The notes: generated by a model not told the origin, from the sequence alone. 64,000 nt of DNA from Austwickia chelonae NBRC 105200 (GCF_000298175.1 NZ_BAGZ01000001.1:1-64000); one strand, 5' to 3'. Numbered from the stretch's first letter, positions 29,058-38,771 are shown. Numbers and translations: made by a program.

Positions 29058-32000
29058 TCAGACGTCCAAACAGGATGTGCCCAACAACGCCTTGAGATCC
29101 CCGAAAAGCTCCGGACTCGCGCTCACCCGCAAGGAATCGTCCAGCCGCATCAGTACCACACGACCCGGCTGGGTAAGTTTGACCTGGACCTCGGTCACCC
29201 CTGGATGTTCGCAGAGCACGTCCTTGAGCCCCTCGGCGAGACGCTGGGTCACCCGAGAAGCGGGCAAGGTGAGCACCACCGGCCCACGTGGACCTTCGGT
29301 GATATCAGGCAGTGTGAGTTCCTGGGCATAGAGACTGGTCGCATCATCCCGACGGTTCACCCGCCCCTTCACCGTGCACACCACATCGGTCGACAGCATC
29401 GTGGAGACCGTCATGTACGTCTTGGGGAAGAACAAGCACTCGACCGACCCCTGCAGGTCCTCCACCGTCACGATCGCCCACAACTCACCATTCTTCGTAC
29501 GTTTCAGTTGAAGACCGGTGATCAGCCCAGCGATGGTCACGATCGCGCCGTCTCCCCGCCCACCGTCCTCGACCGGCAGGTTGAGGGAACTGATCGAGGT
29601 GTCCGCGTGCTGCGACAAGACGTGCTCGATCCCGAACAGCGGATGATCGGACACGTAGAGACCCAGCATCTCCCGTTCGAACGCCAGTTCAGTGGCCTTG
29701 TCCCATTCCAGGTCAGGAATCGAGGGAAGCCCGGACATGGCATCCATCGGGCTCTGACCTGAGTCTTCATCCGCAAACCCGAAGGAGGCGAACAGACTGT
29801 CCTGCCCGATGGCCTCCTTGCGCTTGACATCGACCAGAGCATCGACGTACTGCTCGTGGATCCGCACCAGGCCATAGCGTGGATGCCCCAACGAGTCGAA
29901 GGCCCCCGCTTTGACCAAGGACTCGATCGTCCTCTTGTTGCAGACCACAGCAGGCACCTTGTTGAGGAAGTCGGCGAAAGAAGTGAACTCCCCTTTCTCC
30001 TCCCGGGAGTGCACGATCGCCTCCACCACGTTCGCCCCGACGTTACGCACTGCTTGAAGTCCGAACCGGATGTCCTCCCCCACAGCGGCGAAGAAACCGA
30101 TGGAGGAGTTCACATCTGGCGGGAGGACCTTGATCCCCATATGCCGACACTCGTTCAGATAGAGCGCCGATTTGTCCTTGTCATCACCGACCGAGGTCAA
30201 CAGAGCAGCCATGTACTCGGCCGGATAGTTCGCCTTGAGATAGGCCGTCCAGTAGGACACCAGACCGTAGGCCGCAGTGTGCGCTTTGTTGAAGGCGTAG
30301 TCCGAGAAAGGAACCAGGATGTCCCACAGTGTCTTGATCGCGGTCTTCGAGTACCCGTTGTCGATCATGCCTGCTTCGAAGGGGACGAACTCCGCTTCCA
30401 GGACCTCCTTCTTCTTCTTACCCATGGCACGACGCAGCATGTCCGCCTTGCCCAGGGTGTACCCGGCAAGTTTCTGCGCGATCTGCTGGACCTGTTCCTG
30501 GTAGATGATCAGACCTTGGGTCATCGAGAGGATCTCGTCCAGTGGCTCGGCCAGCTCCGGATGGATGGGGACGATCTCCTGCCGACCGGTCTTGCGCAGC
30601 GCATAGTTGGTATGGCTGTCCGCACCCATCGGCCCAGGACGGTAAAGGGCGAGCGCTGCAGAGATGTCCTCGAAATTGTCGGGCTGCATCAGACGAAGCA
30701 AAGAGCGCATGCCGCCGCCATCGAGCTGGAAGACACCCAGGGTGTCCCCACGTTGCAGCAGCTTGTAGGCGTTGATGTCGGTGGGGTCCTTGGACAGCTG
30801 ATCGAGGTCGATGTCCTCGCCCCGGTTCAGTTTCACGTTCGCCAGGGCGTCGTCGAGAATCGTCAGGTTGCGCAGCCCCAGGAAGTCCATCTTCACCAGG
30901 CCGAGGTTCTCGCAGCTCGGGTAGTCGAACTGGGTGATGATCTGGCCGTCCTGTTCCCGTTTCATGATCGGGATGACGTCGAGCAGAGGTTCGCTGGACA
31001 TGATGACGCCAGCGGCATGGACTCCCCACTGGCGTTTCAGACCTTCCAGGCCCAACGCCGTCGCGACGACCTCCTGCGCGACAGGGTCCGAACTGTGCAG
31101 ATCCCGGAAATCCTGCGCTTCGGCATACCTCTTGTGACCGGAGTCGAAGATGCCTGACAGGGGGATGCCCTTGCCCATCACATCCGGGGGCATCGCCTTG
31201 GTCAGTTTCTCCCCGACGGCGAAAGGATGCCCCAGCACCCGGGCCGAGTCCTTGACCGCTTGCTTGGCCTTGATGGTTCCGTATGTGACGATCTGTGCGA
31301 CCCGGTCCGAGCCGTACTTGTCCGTCACGTACTTGATGACCTCACCTCGCCGACGTTCGTCGAAGTCCACGTCGAAGTCAGGCATCGACGGGCGCTCGGG
31401 GTTGAGGAAACGTTCGAAGATCAGACCGTGCGGAACCGGATCGAGATCGGTGATCCGCATGGCATAGGCGCACATCGATCCGGCACCGGAGCCTCGTCCC
31501 GGCCCGACCCGGATACCGTTGTTCTTGGCCCAGTTGATGAAGTCCGCGACGACGAGGAAGTACCCGGGATAGCCCTTCCCGATGATGACCTCTTCTTCGT
31601 ATTCGGCCTGTTTACGCGCGTAGTCAGGGATCCCTTCGGGATAACGGTCGTGTAGTCCCCGCTCGACTTCCTTGATGAACCAACTGGTCTCGTCTTCACC
31701 CTCCGGGCAGGGGAACCGCGGCATGTACTTGCCGGTTTCCTCGACGAAGTCGATCTCGCACCGTTCGGCGATGAGGAGGGTGTTGTCGCAGGCCTCTGGA
31801 ATCTCCCGCCACAGATGCCTCATCTGCTCGGGCGACTTCAGGTAGAACTCGTCGGCATCGAACTTGAACCTGTTGGGGTCCATGATCGTGGAACCGGACT
31901 GCACGCAGAGCAGGGCCGCATGGGACTTGGCGTCTTCGGCATTCGTGTAGTGCAGATCGTTCGTCGCGACCAGTGGCAGATCGAGTTCCCTGGCCAGACG

Positions 32001-32651
32001 TAGCAAATCGCGTTGCACTCGACGTTCGATGTCGAGGCCGTGATCCATCAGCTCGCAGTAGAAATTCTCCGCTCCGAAGATGTCGCGGAAATCAGAGGCT
32101 GCCTGTTTGGCCTCGGCATACTGCCCCAGTCGGAGCCTGGTCTGGACCTCTCCGGAAGGGCATCCGGTCGTCGCGATGAGACCTTTCCCGTATGTCTGCA
32201 GGAGCTCCCGGTCCATCCGAGGTTTGAAGTAGTAGCCCTCGAGGCTGGCCAGGGAGCACAACCGGAACAGGTTGTGCATCCCGGCGTTGTTCTGGGCCCA
32301 CATCGTCATGTGCGTATATGAGCCGGCGCCGGAGACGTCGTCCCTGCTGCCGTCGCCCCATTTCACCCGGGTCTTGTCCGTACGGTGGGTGCCCGGTGTC
32401 AGATACCCCTCGATACCGATGATGGGCTTGACCCCGTACTTACTGGATTTCTTCCAGAACTCGTAGGCGCCGAAGATGAACCCGTGGTCGGTGGTGGCGA
32501 GCGAGGGCATCCCCATCCGGGCCGAGGCCTCGAAGAGGTCGTCGATCCGCGCGGCACCGTCCAGCATGGAGTACTCGGTGTGGTTGTGCAGGTGAACGAA
32601 TCCCGACCCGATCTGATCGGATGGGGTTGCGGAGGCTGGCTGGCTTGACAT
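29058..32651 (-). CDS. dnaE: DNA polymerase III alpha subunit
   Basis: Replicative polymerase, 1197 residues. An N-terminal PHP domain (HLHNHTEYSMLDGA, 22-35) is followed by the palm with the catalytic acidic motif PDFDVDFDE (about 420), finger and tandem helix-hairpin-helix segments and a C-terminal OB domain (NGELWAIVTVEDLQGSVE). Length and layout fit the DnaE1 type. PHP metal ligands look intact, so proofreading is conceivable. No ribosome site before the ATG; a TAGACT sits nine bases upstream, inside the hairpin of the intergenic region, so a very short leader is possible. Confidence 0.97.
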   Translation of the reverse strand: MSSQPASATPSDQIGSGFVHLHNHTEYSMLDGAARIDDLFEASARMGMPSLATTDHGFIFGAYEFWKKSSKYGVKPIIGIEGYLTPGTHRTDKTRVKWGDGSRDDVSGAGSYTHMTMWAQNNAGMHNLFRLCSLASLEGYYFKPRMDRELLQTYGKGLIATTGCPSGEVQTRLRLGQYAEAKQAASDFRDIFGAENFYCELMDHGLDIERRVQRDLLRLARELDLPLVATNDLHYTNAEDAKSHAALLCVQSGSTIMDPNRFKFDADEFYLKSPEQMRHLWREIPEACDNTLLIAERCEIDFVEETGKYMPRFPCPEGEDETSWFIKEVERGLHDRYPEGIPDYARKQAEYEEEVIIGKGYPGYFLVVADFINWAKNNGIRVGPGRGSGAGSMCAYAMRITDLDPVPHGLIFERFLNPERPSMPDFDVDFDERRRGEVIKYVTDKYGSDRVAQIVTYGTIKAKQAVKDSARVLGHPFAVGEKLTKAMPPDVMGKGIPLSGIFDSGHKRYAEAQDFRDLHSSDPVAQEVVATALGLEGLKRQWGVHAAGVIMSSEPLLDVIPIMKREQDGQIITQFDYPSCENLGLVKMDFLGLRNLTILDDALANVKLNRGEDIDLDQLSKDPTDINAYKLLQRGDTLGVFQLDGGGMRSLLRLMQPDNFEDISAALALYRPGPMGADSHTNYALRKTGRQEIVPIHPELAEPLDEILSMTQGLIIYQEQVQQIAQKLAGYTLGKADMLRRAMGKKKKEVLEAEFVPFEAGMIDNGYSKTAIKTLWDILVPFSDYAFNKAHTAAYGLVSYWTAYLKANYPAEYMAALLTSVGDDKDKSALYLNECRHMGIKVLPPDVNSSIGFFAAVGEDIRFGLQAVRNVGANVVEAIVHSREEKGEFTSFADFLNKVPAVVCNKRTIESLVKAGAFDSLGHPRYGLVRIHEQYVDALVDVKRKEAIGQDSLFASFGFADEDSGQSPMDAMSGLPSIPDLEWDKATELAFEREMLGLYVSDHPLFGIEHVLSQHADTSISSLNLPVEDGGRGDGAIVTIAGLITGLQLKRTKNGELWAIVTVEDLQGSVECLFFPKTYMTVSTMLSTDVVCTVKGRVNRRDDATSLYAQELTLPDITEGPRGPVVLTLPASRVTQRLAEGLKDVLCEHPGVTEVQVKLTQPGRVVLMRLDDSLRVSASPELFGDLKALLGTSCLDV

Positions 32652-32660
32652 CGTTGTGCG

Positions 32661-32690
32661 AGTCTAAGCCCCTCTCCCGAGCCAGAGGGG
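32661..32690 (-). promoter_or_regulatory. dnaE promoter region and small hairpin
   Basis: TAGACT (minus, 32666-32661) precedes the dnaE ATG by nine bases. Immediately before it lie 7-base arms CCCCTCT (32669-32675) and AGAGGGG (32684-32690), a possible rluD terminator without a T-run. The two signals are adjacent, so each could influence the other. Both are weak calls. Confidence 0.35.
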
Positions 32691-32708
32691 TCAGCTCGGA
32701 TACAGCGC

Positions 32709-33629
32709 TCAGGAGGCGATACGGTCGAGCGCAGCTTGGAGGTCCGAAGGGTAAGTGCTTTCGAAGGTGACCCAGTCCCCAGAACCTGGGTGAGTGAGAC
32801 CCAGGCCTGTCGCATGAAGCCACTGACGTTCCAGGCCTAGTCTTCTGGCCAGCACAGGGTCGCTCCCGTACAAGGGGTCCCCGCAGCAGGGATGCCGGGT
32901 GGCAGCGAAATGGACCCGGATCTGGTGGGTTCGTCCGGTCTCCAGATGGACCTGGACCAGGCTGGCGGGACCGAAAGCTTCGACGACCTCGTAGTGGGTG
33001 ATAGCCCGCTTACCTGATTTCATCACAGCGTACTTGTAGTCGTAAGCGGGATGGCGTCCGATCGGAGCGTCGATGGTACCGACCACAGGATCCGGTAGCC
33101 CCTGGACGAGCGCGTGATAAGTCTTCTCGACGGTTCGATCGCGGAAAGCCCGCTTGAGCACCGAGTAGGCGTATTCGCTCTTCGCTACCACCATCAGCCC
33201 AGAAGTACCTACGTCCAACCTGCTCACGATGCCCTGGCGCTCCGAGGCACCAGAGGTCGAGATCCGGTAACCAGCGGCAGCCAATCCACCCACCACTGTC
33301 GGGCCGGACCATCCCACACTCGGATGCGCCGCCACTCCCACCGGTTTGTCCACGACCACGATGTCGTCATCGTCGTGGACCACGGTCATCCCCGGCACCG
33401 GTTCAGCGATGACTTCCAGCCCCGGAGGAGGTGCGACCGCAGGAAGTGCGACCTCCAGCATCCCCCCAGCCCGAACTCTGTCCGATTTCCCGACGGTACG
33501 ACCGTCGAGAGTGACCGCACCTTCACCTGCCAATTCGGCCGCCCGAGTGCGGGAAAGACCGAAGAGCCGCGCCAGCGCAGCGTCGACCCGTTCCGCGTCG
33601 AGTCCGTCCGGCACCAGGAGGGTGCGCAT
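32709..33629 (-). CDS. RluD-type 23S rRNA pseudouridine synthase
   Basis: RluA-family enzyme of 306 residues. An N-terminal S4 RNA-binding domain (about 8-70) leads to the catalytic core with [15 protein letters not shown], in which the aspartate is the nucleophile; [10 protein letters not shown] follows in the second half. The name RluD/RluC-like is family-level; the modified uridines are not predictable. The ATG at 33629 follows the lspA stop by one base. Common neighbour of lspA in bacteria. Confidence 0.93.
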   Translation of the reverse strand: MRTLLVPDGLDAERVDAALARLFGLSRTRAAELAGEGAVTLDGRTVGKSDRVRAGGMLEVALPAVAPPPGLEVIAEPVPGMTVVHDDDDIVVVDKPVGVAAHPSVGWSGPTVVGGLAAAGYRISTSGASERQGIVSRLDVGTSGLMVVAKSEYAYSVLKRAFRDRTVEKTYHALVQGLPDPVVGTIDAPIGRHPAYDYKYAVMKSGKRAITHYEVVEAFGPASLVQVHLETGRTHQIRVHFAATRHPCCGDPLYGSDPVLARRLGLERQWLHATGLGLTHPGSGDWVTFESTYPSDLQAALDRIAS

Positions 33630-33630
33630 G

Positions 33631-34290
33631 TCAACCACGATTCTTATCCCCAAATGTTCCCGAGTTCCCCTCAGCGGGGTCCTTCTTGTCCGCGATGTCG
33701 TCACCCTGCCTGGTGGTGGGTGCGGCAGCGCCCGTCTCCTCGCCGAAAGCCTCTACCCCCATCGCGGTGGCGAGAGTCACGATCAAGGCTGCCCCCACGA
33801 TGGCCGAGTCCGCCACGTTGAAGATCGGCCAGTTGGGCAGTTCGAGAAAGTCGACCACGTGACCGATCCCAAAACCGGGCGAACGGAGCAACCTGTCGGT
33901 GAGATTTCCCAGCGCACCGCCCAGAGCGAGACCGGCTCCCGTTGCCCACTGCCACGTCTTCAGCCGAGGAGTAAAAAACAGGATCACGGCCGGGACGACC
34001 GCCTGAATGATGGTGAAAACCCAGGTGATATTCGACCCCAGCGAAAAAGCAGCACCGGAGTTGAAGATCAGATGGAGCTGCACCAACTCGCCGAGCCATT
34101 CCCTCCGGTTACCCGGCTCGAGATGCGTCAAAGCCCACATCTTCGTCAACTGATCTGCTGCATAGACCAGGACCGCGAGCCCCAGAACCAGAGGAGTCCA
34201 CCCAGCAGCCGAGTTACCTCGTCCCGCAGACCGACCGCCCGGCACCTCAGGGAGCGGGGGTTTCGCCCCCCCACTATCAGCGCCAGCCAC
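33631..34290 (-). CDS. lspA: Lipoprotein signal peptidase
   Basis: Membrane aspartyl peptidase that removes signal peptides from prolipoproteins. About 219 residues, with four hydrophobic segments and the catalytic Asp pair in NLTDRLLR and FNVADSAI, plus FNSGAAFSL. The C terminus has an unusually charged tail ([16 protein letters not shown] and more) of about 40 residues. The start is uncertain: GTG at 34290 lies three bases after the TraR-type gene; an ATG at 34329 would overlap it by 37 bases. Confidence 0.92.
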   Translation of the reverse strand: MAGADSGGAKPPLPEVPGGRSAGRGNSAAGWTPLVLGLAVLVYAADQLTKMWALTHLEPGNRREWLGELVQLHLIFNSGAAFSLGSNITWVFTIIQAVVPAVILFFTPRLKTWQWATGAGLALGGALGNLTDRLLRSPGFGIGHVVDFLELPNWPIFNVADSAIVGAALIVTLATAMGVEAFGEETGAAAPTTRQGDDIADKKDPAEGNSGTFGDKNRG

Positions 34291-34292
34291 TG

Positions 34293-34739
34293 TCAGCGTC
34301 GTTCCTGTTTCTGCTTGCAGGAGACACACAAAGTGGCCCGGGGAAAAGCCTGCAGTCGGAGCTTCCCGATCGGCTGAGCGCAGTTCTCACAGACCCCGTA
34401 GGTGTGCGCGGCGAGACGGTCCAAGGCACGCTCGGTCTGCGCCAGCAGGCCTCGCGAGTTATTGGTCAGCGTCATCTCCTGCTCACGTTCCAGGACCTTC
34501 CCACCGGTATCGGCAGAATCGTCTCCTGACCCACCGCCGTAGTCCCGCATAAGGTCTTGCAGGTCCATCTCCGACTCTGCCAGGTCTGCGGTAAGACGCT
34601 CGCGCTCGCTCAGAAGCTCTGAGCGCACCTCCTCCAGATCGTCGATCGTCCAAGGTTCCTCCCCTTCACGGGTCGGAAGCCACGTCAGATCGGAATCATC
34701 GTGTCTCGCGCTCATGCTCGCCTCTGTGACACCGGCCAT
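34293..34739 (-). CDS. TraR/DksA-family zinc finger protein
   Basis: A 148-residue protein with a central coiled coil (about 40-90) and a C4 zinc finger, CENC and CVSC, near the C terminus. DksA relatives enter the RNA polymerase secondary channel; many actinobacterial members are uncharacterised. ATG at 34739 has CGAGG six bases upstream. It precedes lspA in the usual order of the divIVA-lspA region. Confidence 0.86.
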   Translation of the reverse strand: MAGVTEASMSARHDDSDLTWLPTREGEEPWTIDDLEEVRSELLSERERLTADLAESEMDLQDLMRDYGGGSGDDSADTGGKVLEREQEMTLTNNSRGLLAQTERALDRLAAHTYGVCENCAQPIGKLRLQAFPRATLCVSCKQKQERR

Positions 34740-35146
34740 GGCGTACCTCGCTCGTCGTTCTCGCACCGACCGGAATGATCAGTGGTGGAAAGGATAGACC
34801 GTCGAAGGCCTAACTCGATGACAACACCCCTGGTCTACCGTCCAAAGTCACCGGATCACGGATGACTCTCTCAGGTGGGCCCGGCCTAGGTCGATCCTCG
34901 ACGAACAGTGCGAATCGCCGCACGATCTTTCCCAGGTAACCAGGCCCGCACAACTCTCCCGCTCGGAAGGTCCTCCCGAGACGGTGAACCTTCACGCCCT
35001 GACCGACAGAACCTGCTCAGGTTCGTCCGACCAGACCGCGGGCATCATGTCGTCCACATGTCGAACACAAATCCAGGCACAAGAAGCTGCCCCGACGTCG
35101 CTGAACGACATCAGAGCCTCCCGGCGGTACCGTCCTGACTCCAGGA
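34740..35146. other. 407-base stretch without a supported gene
   Basis: Several actinobacteria have a small DUF167 (YggU) gene between divIVA and the TraR-like gene. Here a minus-strand frame of 61 codons (34810-34995) lacks a ribosome site and shows no more than weak resemblance. A short perfect repeat GAACCTG...CAGGTTC lies near 35010. I call the stretch non-coding, possibly with a decayed gene. Confidence 0.45.
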
Positions 35147-36181
35147 TCAGCCGATAGCGCTACGAGGAGCCACTGTCTCGGCATTGGCCAGAGTGTGAAG
35201 CTGACCCTCGATGAAGGAACGCAGCCGGTTGCGGTAGTCCTGCTCGTACTGGCGGAGTTCGGCGATGCGCTGGTTCAGCTGGGACTGAGTCCGCTCCATC
35301 TCCTCCAACACGGACTGCCGCTTCTGCTGGGCCTCTGCCACCATACCGGTCGAACGCTGACGCGCCTCGGTGATCAAGCGCTCGTGGGTCTCATTCGCCT
35401 CTGCGAGAAGACGATCGTGTTCGGTCTGCGCGGTGCTCAAGAGCTCACGGTGCCGGGACTCGGCGGTGCCGATCAACTCGTTGTGGCGCGCCTGTGCCTC
35501 ACCCAGCAGCTGGTCACGGCGAGTGTTCGCTTCAGCCAGCATCTGGTCGCGCTGAGTCGTGGCAGCAGCGAGCATCTGGTCACGCTGCCGAGTGGCTTCG
35601 CCCAGCAGACGATCGTGCTCCGCCTTGCCCTGGGTGACATATTCATCGTGAAGCTTCTGAGCAAGCGCGATCACACCGGCTGCGTCGCCTGCGCCACCGG
35701 TCGCGGCCGCCACCATCGGATGTGGAGCGGGCGGAGCACCTGTGGGAGGCATATCGCGACGCGCCTGATCAGCAGCCCGGGCCGCCGCTGCTGCCTGCTT
35801 CTCCGCGTTCTCGGCATCCGCACGAGCCTTGGAGATACGAGCTGCGGCATCCTTCTCAGCCTGCTCGGCGCCCGCACGGGCACGCGCGATACGGTCTTCG
35901 GACTCCCGCTGGATACGTTCAATCTCAGCCTTAGTGGAAGCCTCGCTCTGGCGAACTGCGTAGGGATCCATTCCCACACCGACAGCAGGCGAGTCCTGAA
36001 GGCCCTTGCCCTGCTGGGCGGCCTCCAGTTTCCGCCGCAACTCGGCATTCTCACCAAGCAATCGGCGCAGTTCAACAACCACTTCGTCGAGGAAGTCGTC
36101 GACTTCCTGTTCGTCGTACCCACGTCGGAACTGGGTAGCAGTGAAGTTCTTATTAAGGACATCTTCGGGCGTAAGAGCCAT
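35147..36181 (-). CDS. divIVA: DivIVA/Wag31 polar-growth protein
   Basis: Coiled-coil scaffold for pole and septum in actinobacteria, 344 residues. The N-terminal lipid-binding motif is intact (LTPEDVLNKNFTATQFRRGY, residues 3-22, and VDDFLDEV). Residues 80-140 are a heptad coiled coil; residues 186-284 form nine 11-residue repeats (for example QTEHDRLLAEA). The ATG at 36181 is preceded by GAGGGGACGAC; earlier starts lack the conserved N terminus. It follows yggT with 160 bases between. Confidence 0.95.
   Translation of the reverse strand: MALTPEDVLNKNFTATQFRRGYDEQEVDDFLDEVVVELRRLLGENAELRRKLEAAQQGKGLQDSPAVGVGMDPYAVRQSEASTKAEIERIQRESEDRIARARAGAEQAEKDAAARISKARADAENAEKQAAAAARAADQARRDMPPTGAPPAPHPMVAAATGGAGDAAGVIALAQKLHDEYVTQGKAEHDRLLGEATRQRDQMLAAATTQRDQMLAEANTRRDQLLGEAQARHNELIGTAESRHRELLSTAQTEHDRLLAEANETHERLITEARQRSTGMVAEAQQKRQSVLEEMERTQSQLNQRIAELRQYEQDYRNRLRSFIEGQLHTLANAETVAPRSAIG
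35330..35626 (-). repeat. Nine 33-bp coding repeats in divIVA
   Basis: Nine consecutive 11-residue units at residues 186-284: KAEHDRLLGEA, TRQRDQMLAAA, TTQRDQMLAEA, NTRRDQLLGEA, QARHNELIGTA, ESRHRELLSTA, QTEHDRLLAEA, NETHERLITEA and RQRSTGMVAEA. Eleven-residue repeats suit a right-handed or hendecad coiled coil. Units differ at the DNA level, so they are not recent duplicates. Confidence 0.85.
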
Positions 36182-36342
36182 GTCGTCCCCTCGATCGGAC
36201 CTGTAGTGGACAGGCGTCAGCCTACCCAAGTGCGTAACGTCGCTCGGGCAAACACTGGTGCGACTCGCCGTGTCGACAACTGCGCTTTAGGTCTCTGACC
36301 TGGACGATCGTTCATCCTAAAATCATCACAGCCGAGGGCACT

Positions 36343-36624
36343 TCATCGAAGCACGAGCACACGCAGAAGCCAGATGATGAGGACGACCACCATAAAAGAT
36401 AGGTCAAGAGCGACTCCCCCGAGATTCAACGGCGGAACGACCTTGCGTACAGCCCGCAAGGGCGGGTCCGTGACCGTGTAAAGGCCCTCAGCTATCACGA
36501 GGAGCACCCCGCGCGGTCGCCAGTCTCGCGCGAACATCTGGATCCAATCCAATGCCAGCCTGGCCAAGAGTAGCAGCAGGAAGACATCCAGGATCAATAT
36601 GAGCAGGAGCCGCACGGCGTTCAT
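36343..36624 (-). CDS. YggT-family membrane protein
   Basis: A 93-residue protein with two hydrophobic segments (about 4-24 and 65-90) and the typical intervening YTVTDPPLRAVRKVVPP. Function unknown; YggT proteins are linked by context to cell division, and this one sits between sepF and divIVA. ATG at 36624 gives the usual length; the ribosome site is weak. Confidence 0.88.
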   Translation of the reverse strand: MNAVRLLLILILDVFLLLLLARLALDWIQMFARDWRPRGVLLVIAEGLYTVTDPPLRAVRKVVPPLNLGGVALDLSFMVVVLIIWLLRVLVLR

Positions 36625-36702
36625 GATCCCAGTATCAACGACGAAGCGCGCAGATCCGGACAACACCGGACCCACGCGCTTCGACGACGGGTGTACAGCG
36701 AC

Positions 36703-37236
36703 TCAGCTCTGGTTGAACAGACCGCGCCCATCCTTGGCGCCGTCTCCCCCCTCGGTCGTGATCTCCACGGTGGACGGAGACAACAGGAAGACCTTGTTCG
36801 TCACCCGTTCGATCGCGCCTTGCAGACCGAAGACCAGCCCGGCAGCGAAATCGACCAGACGCTTGGCATCCGCGTCGTCCAGATCCGTGAGATTCATGAT
36901 CACCGGCGTGCCCTCGCGAAAGGCTTCGCCGATGTTGCGCGCGTCATTGTAGGTTTTCGGGTGAATGGTGGTGATGCGGTTCACGGCGGCGACCTCCACA
37001 TCGTCGACGACCTGCGCCACCGGCGTCGTCCGCAACGGCGTTACCTCCGCGTGGTGCATCGGCTCTGGGTCGTAATCGTCATGCAGCGACACAGCATTCG
37101 CGCCATGCATGACCGGTGCCGCGCGACTCAATCTGTCCGCATGCCCTCCTCCGTTGTGTCGCGGATTGTCGTACGCCAGTTCACGCTCGTCATCACGCAA
37201 ACCCAGGTAGACACTCGCATCCTTCAAGAATCCCAT
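36703..37236 (-). CDS. sepF: SepF cell-division protein
   Basis: FtsZ membrane anchor in Gram-positive bacteria lacking FtsA, 177 residues. It has an N-terminal amphipathic segment ([13 protein letters not shown]), a disordered linker, and a core with [14 protein letters not shown] and [13 protein letters not shown] (about 95-160). AAGGAG lies eight bases before the ATG. No ftsA or zipA is present in this cluster, consistent with SepF being the main anchor. Confidence 0.95.
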   Translation of the reverse strand: MGFLKDASVYLGLRDDERELAYDNPRHNGGGHADRLSRAAPVMHGANAVSLHDDYDPEPMHHAEVTPLRTTPVAQVVDDVEVAAVNRITTIHPKTYNDARNIGEAFREGTPVIMNLTDLDDADAKRLVDFAAGLVFGLQGAIERVTNKVFLLSPSTVEITTEGGDGAKDGRGLFNQS

Positions 37237-37311
37237 GGTCGTCGCTCCTTAGCTCACCCGTCGCCTGCCATGACGCCCCGGAGACGGAGACGCCAGTGCT
37301 CATTAGCGAAA

Positions 37312-38025
37312 CTAGCCGGTCGGCGTTCTGGTTCCGAGGATTGCGCTACCGACACGCAGAAGTGTGGACCCGTGTCGTATAGCTGCTTCCAGGTCTGATG
37401 ACATCCCCGCCGAGATCACTCTCGCAGAATCCTCATAAGACCGAAGAACCGTTGCCGCAGCAGCCAGTTCCGAAAATGCGCTGTCAGCATCCGCAGCTGG
37501 AGGCGCCACCGCCATCACACCGCGCAGATGCAACCGTGTGGACTGCGCCACCCGCTCGGCAATCCGCGGAAGCCCAGCCACATCGATACCGCCTCGTCCC
37601 TGCTGCCCGTCGAGAGAAACCTGGACCAACACGTCCATCGAGCGTCCAGTGCGCTCAGCCCCTCGTTCCAGCGCCTCGACCAGACGGATCCGGTCCACCG
37701 AGTGGACCACATCGGCATAACGAGCAACCGATACCGCTTTATTCGTCTGCAGCTGGCCGATGAAGTGAACGGTCAGGGCGGCACGCGCCTCAGGCGCGAG
37801 AACCTTCAGCCTGTCGAGCTTGTCCTCAGCTTCCTGACTCCGGTTCTCACCGATGTGTCGTACACCCAAAGAGGCCAGATGGACCAGGTCGTCCACCGGA
37901 AAGTATTTCGTCACGACGACCAGGGTGATCTCAGCTGGGTCACGTCCACAGGAATCACAGGCAATACCGATCCTGCTCTGCACCTTCCCCAGGGCAGCCG
38001 CCAACTCCTCACGACGGCCCATCAT
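37312..38025 (-). CDS. YggS/PROSC-type PLP homeostasis protein
   Basis: Alanine-racemase-fold PLP-binding protein, 237 residues, with the Schiff-base lysine in VVVTKYFP (about residue 40), HFIGQLQTNK and SAGMSSDLEAAIRHG, all conserved. Involved in pyridoxal phosphate supply. The first two codons are both Met: the ATG at 38025 overlaps the pgeF stop, and the one at 38022 sits better behind GGGGGAGA. Typical partner between pgeF and sepF. Confidence 0.93.
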   Translation of the reverse strand: MMGRREELAAALGKVQSRIGIACDSCGRDPAEITLVVVTKYFPVDDLVHLASLGVRHIGENRSQEAEDKLDRLKVLAPEARAALTVHFIGQLQTNKAVSVARYADVVHSVDRIRLVEALERGAERTGRSMDVLVQVSLDGQQGRGGIDVAGLPRIAERVAQSTRLHLRGVMAVAPPAADADSAFSELAAAATVLRSYEDSARVISAGMSSDLEAAIRHGSTLLRVGSAILGTRTPTG

Positions 38026-38759
38026 TCTCCCCCTTGCACTATCACTCCGGCGAATCTGCCTGTCACAGCATCGCGACGGTACGAATACAGATTCGTGGAT
38101 TCACGGGTGCACCCCGGTCGCCAGGACACATCCACCCCCAATGAATTCAGTTGCTCCACCACACCAGCTGCTATATCCACCGCGGGGCTTCCGGCCCAGC
38201 TGACGGTGGCGCTGACCGGAGACACTGCAGCTACAGCCGCCTGCATCGCAGCAGGAACCTCATAACAGCGGCCGCAGACCGAAGGTCCGACTACCGCCTC
38301 AATCCGCCGCGCGCCGAGGCCACGCATCGTCCGCACTGTCTGCGGAACAACACCTGCCACGAGTCCCAGCCGCCCAGCATGTGCCACACCAATCACACCA
38401 ATAGTGCGGTCGGCCAAGAGAACAGGAACGCAATCCGCCACCAGGACAGCCAAAGCCACGCCTGTGGAGTGGGTCACCATAGCATCCGCCACTGGCGTTA
38501 AACCTGAAGTTCCCTCAACAACGGCGACCTGTGCCCCATGCACCTGTTCCATGAAGTACAACCGATCCGGTTCCAGACCCAGATCAATCGCCAACGCCGC
38601 CCGGTTAGCGGCCACAGAAACCGGATCGTCGCCGACATGATCCCCAAGGTTCAGCGACCGATAAGGCAGGGAGCTGACTCCTCCCGTTGCATCGGTGAAG
38701 CCCCACCGAAGCCATCGTCCCCCGGGCAGTCCCTCACATGTTTGAGTCCATTCCCACAC
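38022..38759 (-). CDS. PgeF/YfiH laccase-domain protein
   Basis: Multi-copper polyphenol oxidase fold protein, 245 residues; family members act as purine-nucleoside phosphorylase or peptidoglycan-editing factor. Zn-type ligands are visible in VAHAGRLGLVAG and SVCGRCYEV. Begins with GTG; no ribosome site, but TAGGGT lies six bases upstream, so leaderless expression from its own promoter is possible. The gene follows the ftsZ terminator. Confidence 0.92.
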   Translation of the reverse strand: MWEWTQTCEGLPGGRWLRWGFTDATGGVSSLPYRSLNLGDHVGDDPVSVAANRAALAIDLGLEPDRLYFMEQVHGAQVAVVEGTSGLTPVADAMVTHSTGVALAVLVADCVPVLLADRTIGVIGVAHAGRLGLVAGVVPQTVRTMRGLGARRIEAVVGPSVCGRCYEVPAAMQAAVAAVSPVSATVSWAGSPAVDIAAGVVEQLNSLGVDVSWRPGCTRESTNLYSYRRDAVTGRFAGVIVQGGE

Positions 38760-38765
38760 GTCGTA

Positions 38766-38771
38766 ACCCTA
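38766..38771 (-). promoter_or_regulatory. Candidate leaderless -10 element of pgeF
   Basis: TAGGGT on the minus strand ends six bases before the pgeF GTG, just downstream of the ftsZ terminator. No convincing -35. Same layout as for hisD and the GT2 gene. Confidence 0.35.

Noticed and set aside
28125-29762. Open plus-strand frame of 545 codons
   Set aside because: Antisense to oligopeptidase and dnaE, without domain motifs.
29856-31157. Open plus-strand frame of 433 codons
   Set aside because: Antisense to dnaE; composition mirrors dnaE codons.
34810-34995. Minus-strand 61-codon frame
   Set aside because: No ribosome site, weak likeness only, and poor codon use; left as part of the non-coding stretch.
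35195-36298. Open plus-strand frame of 367 codons
   Set aside because: Antisense to divIVA; divIVA has a recognisable family sequence and ribosome site.
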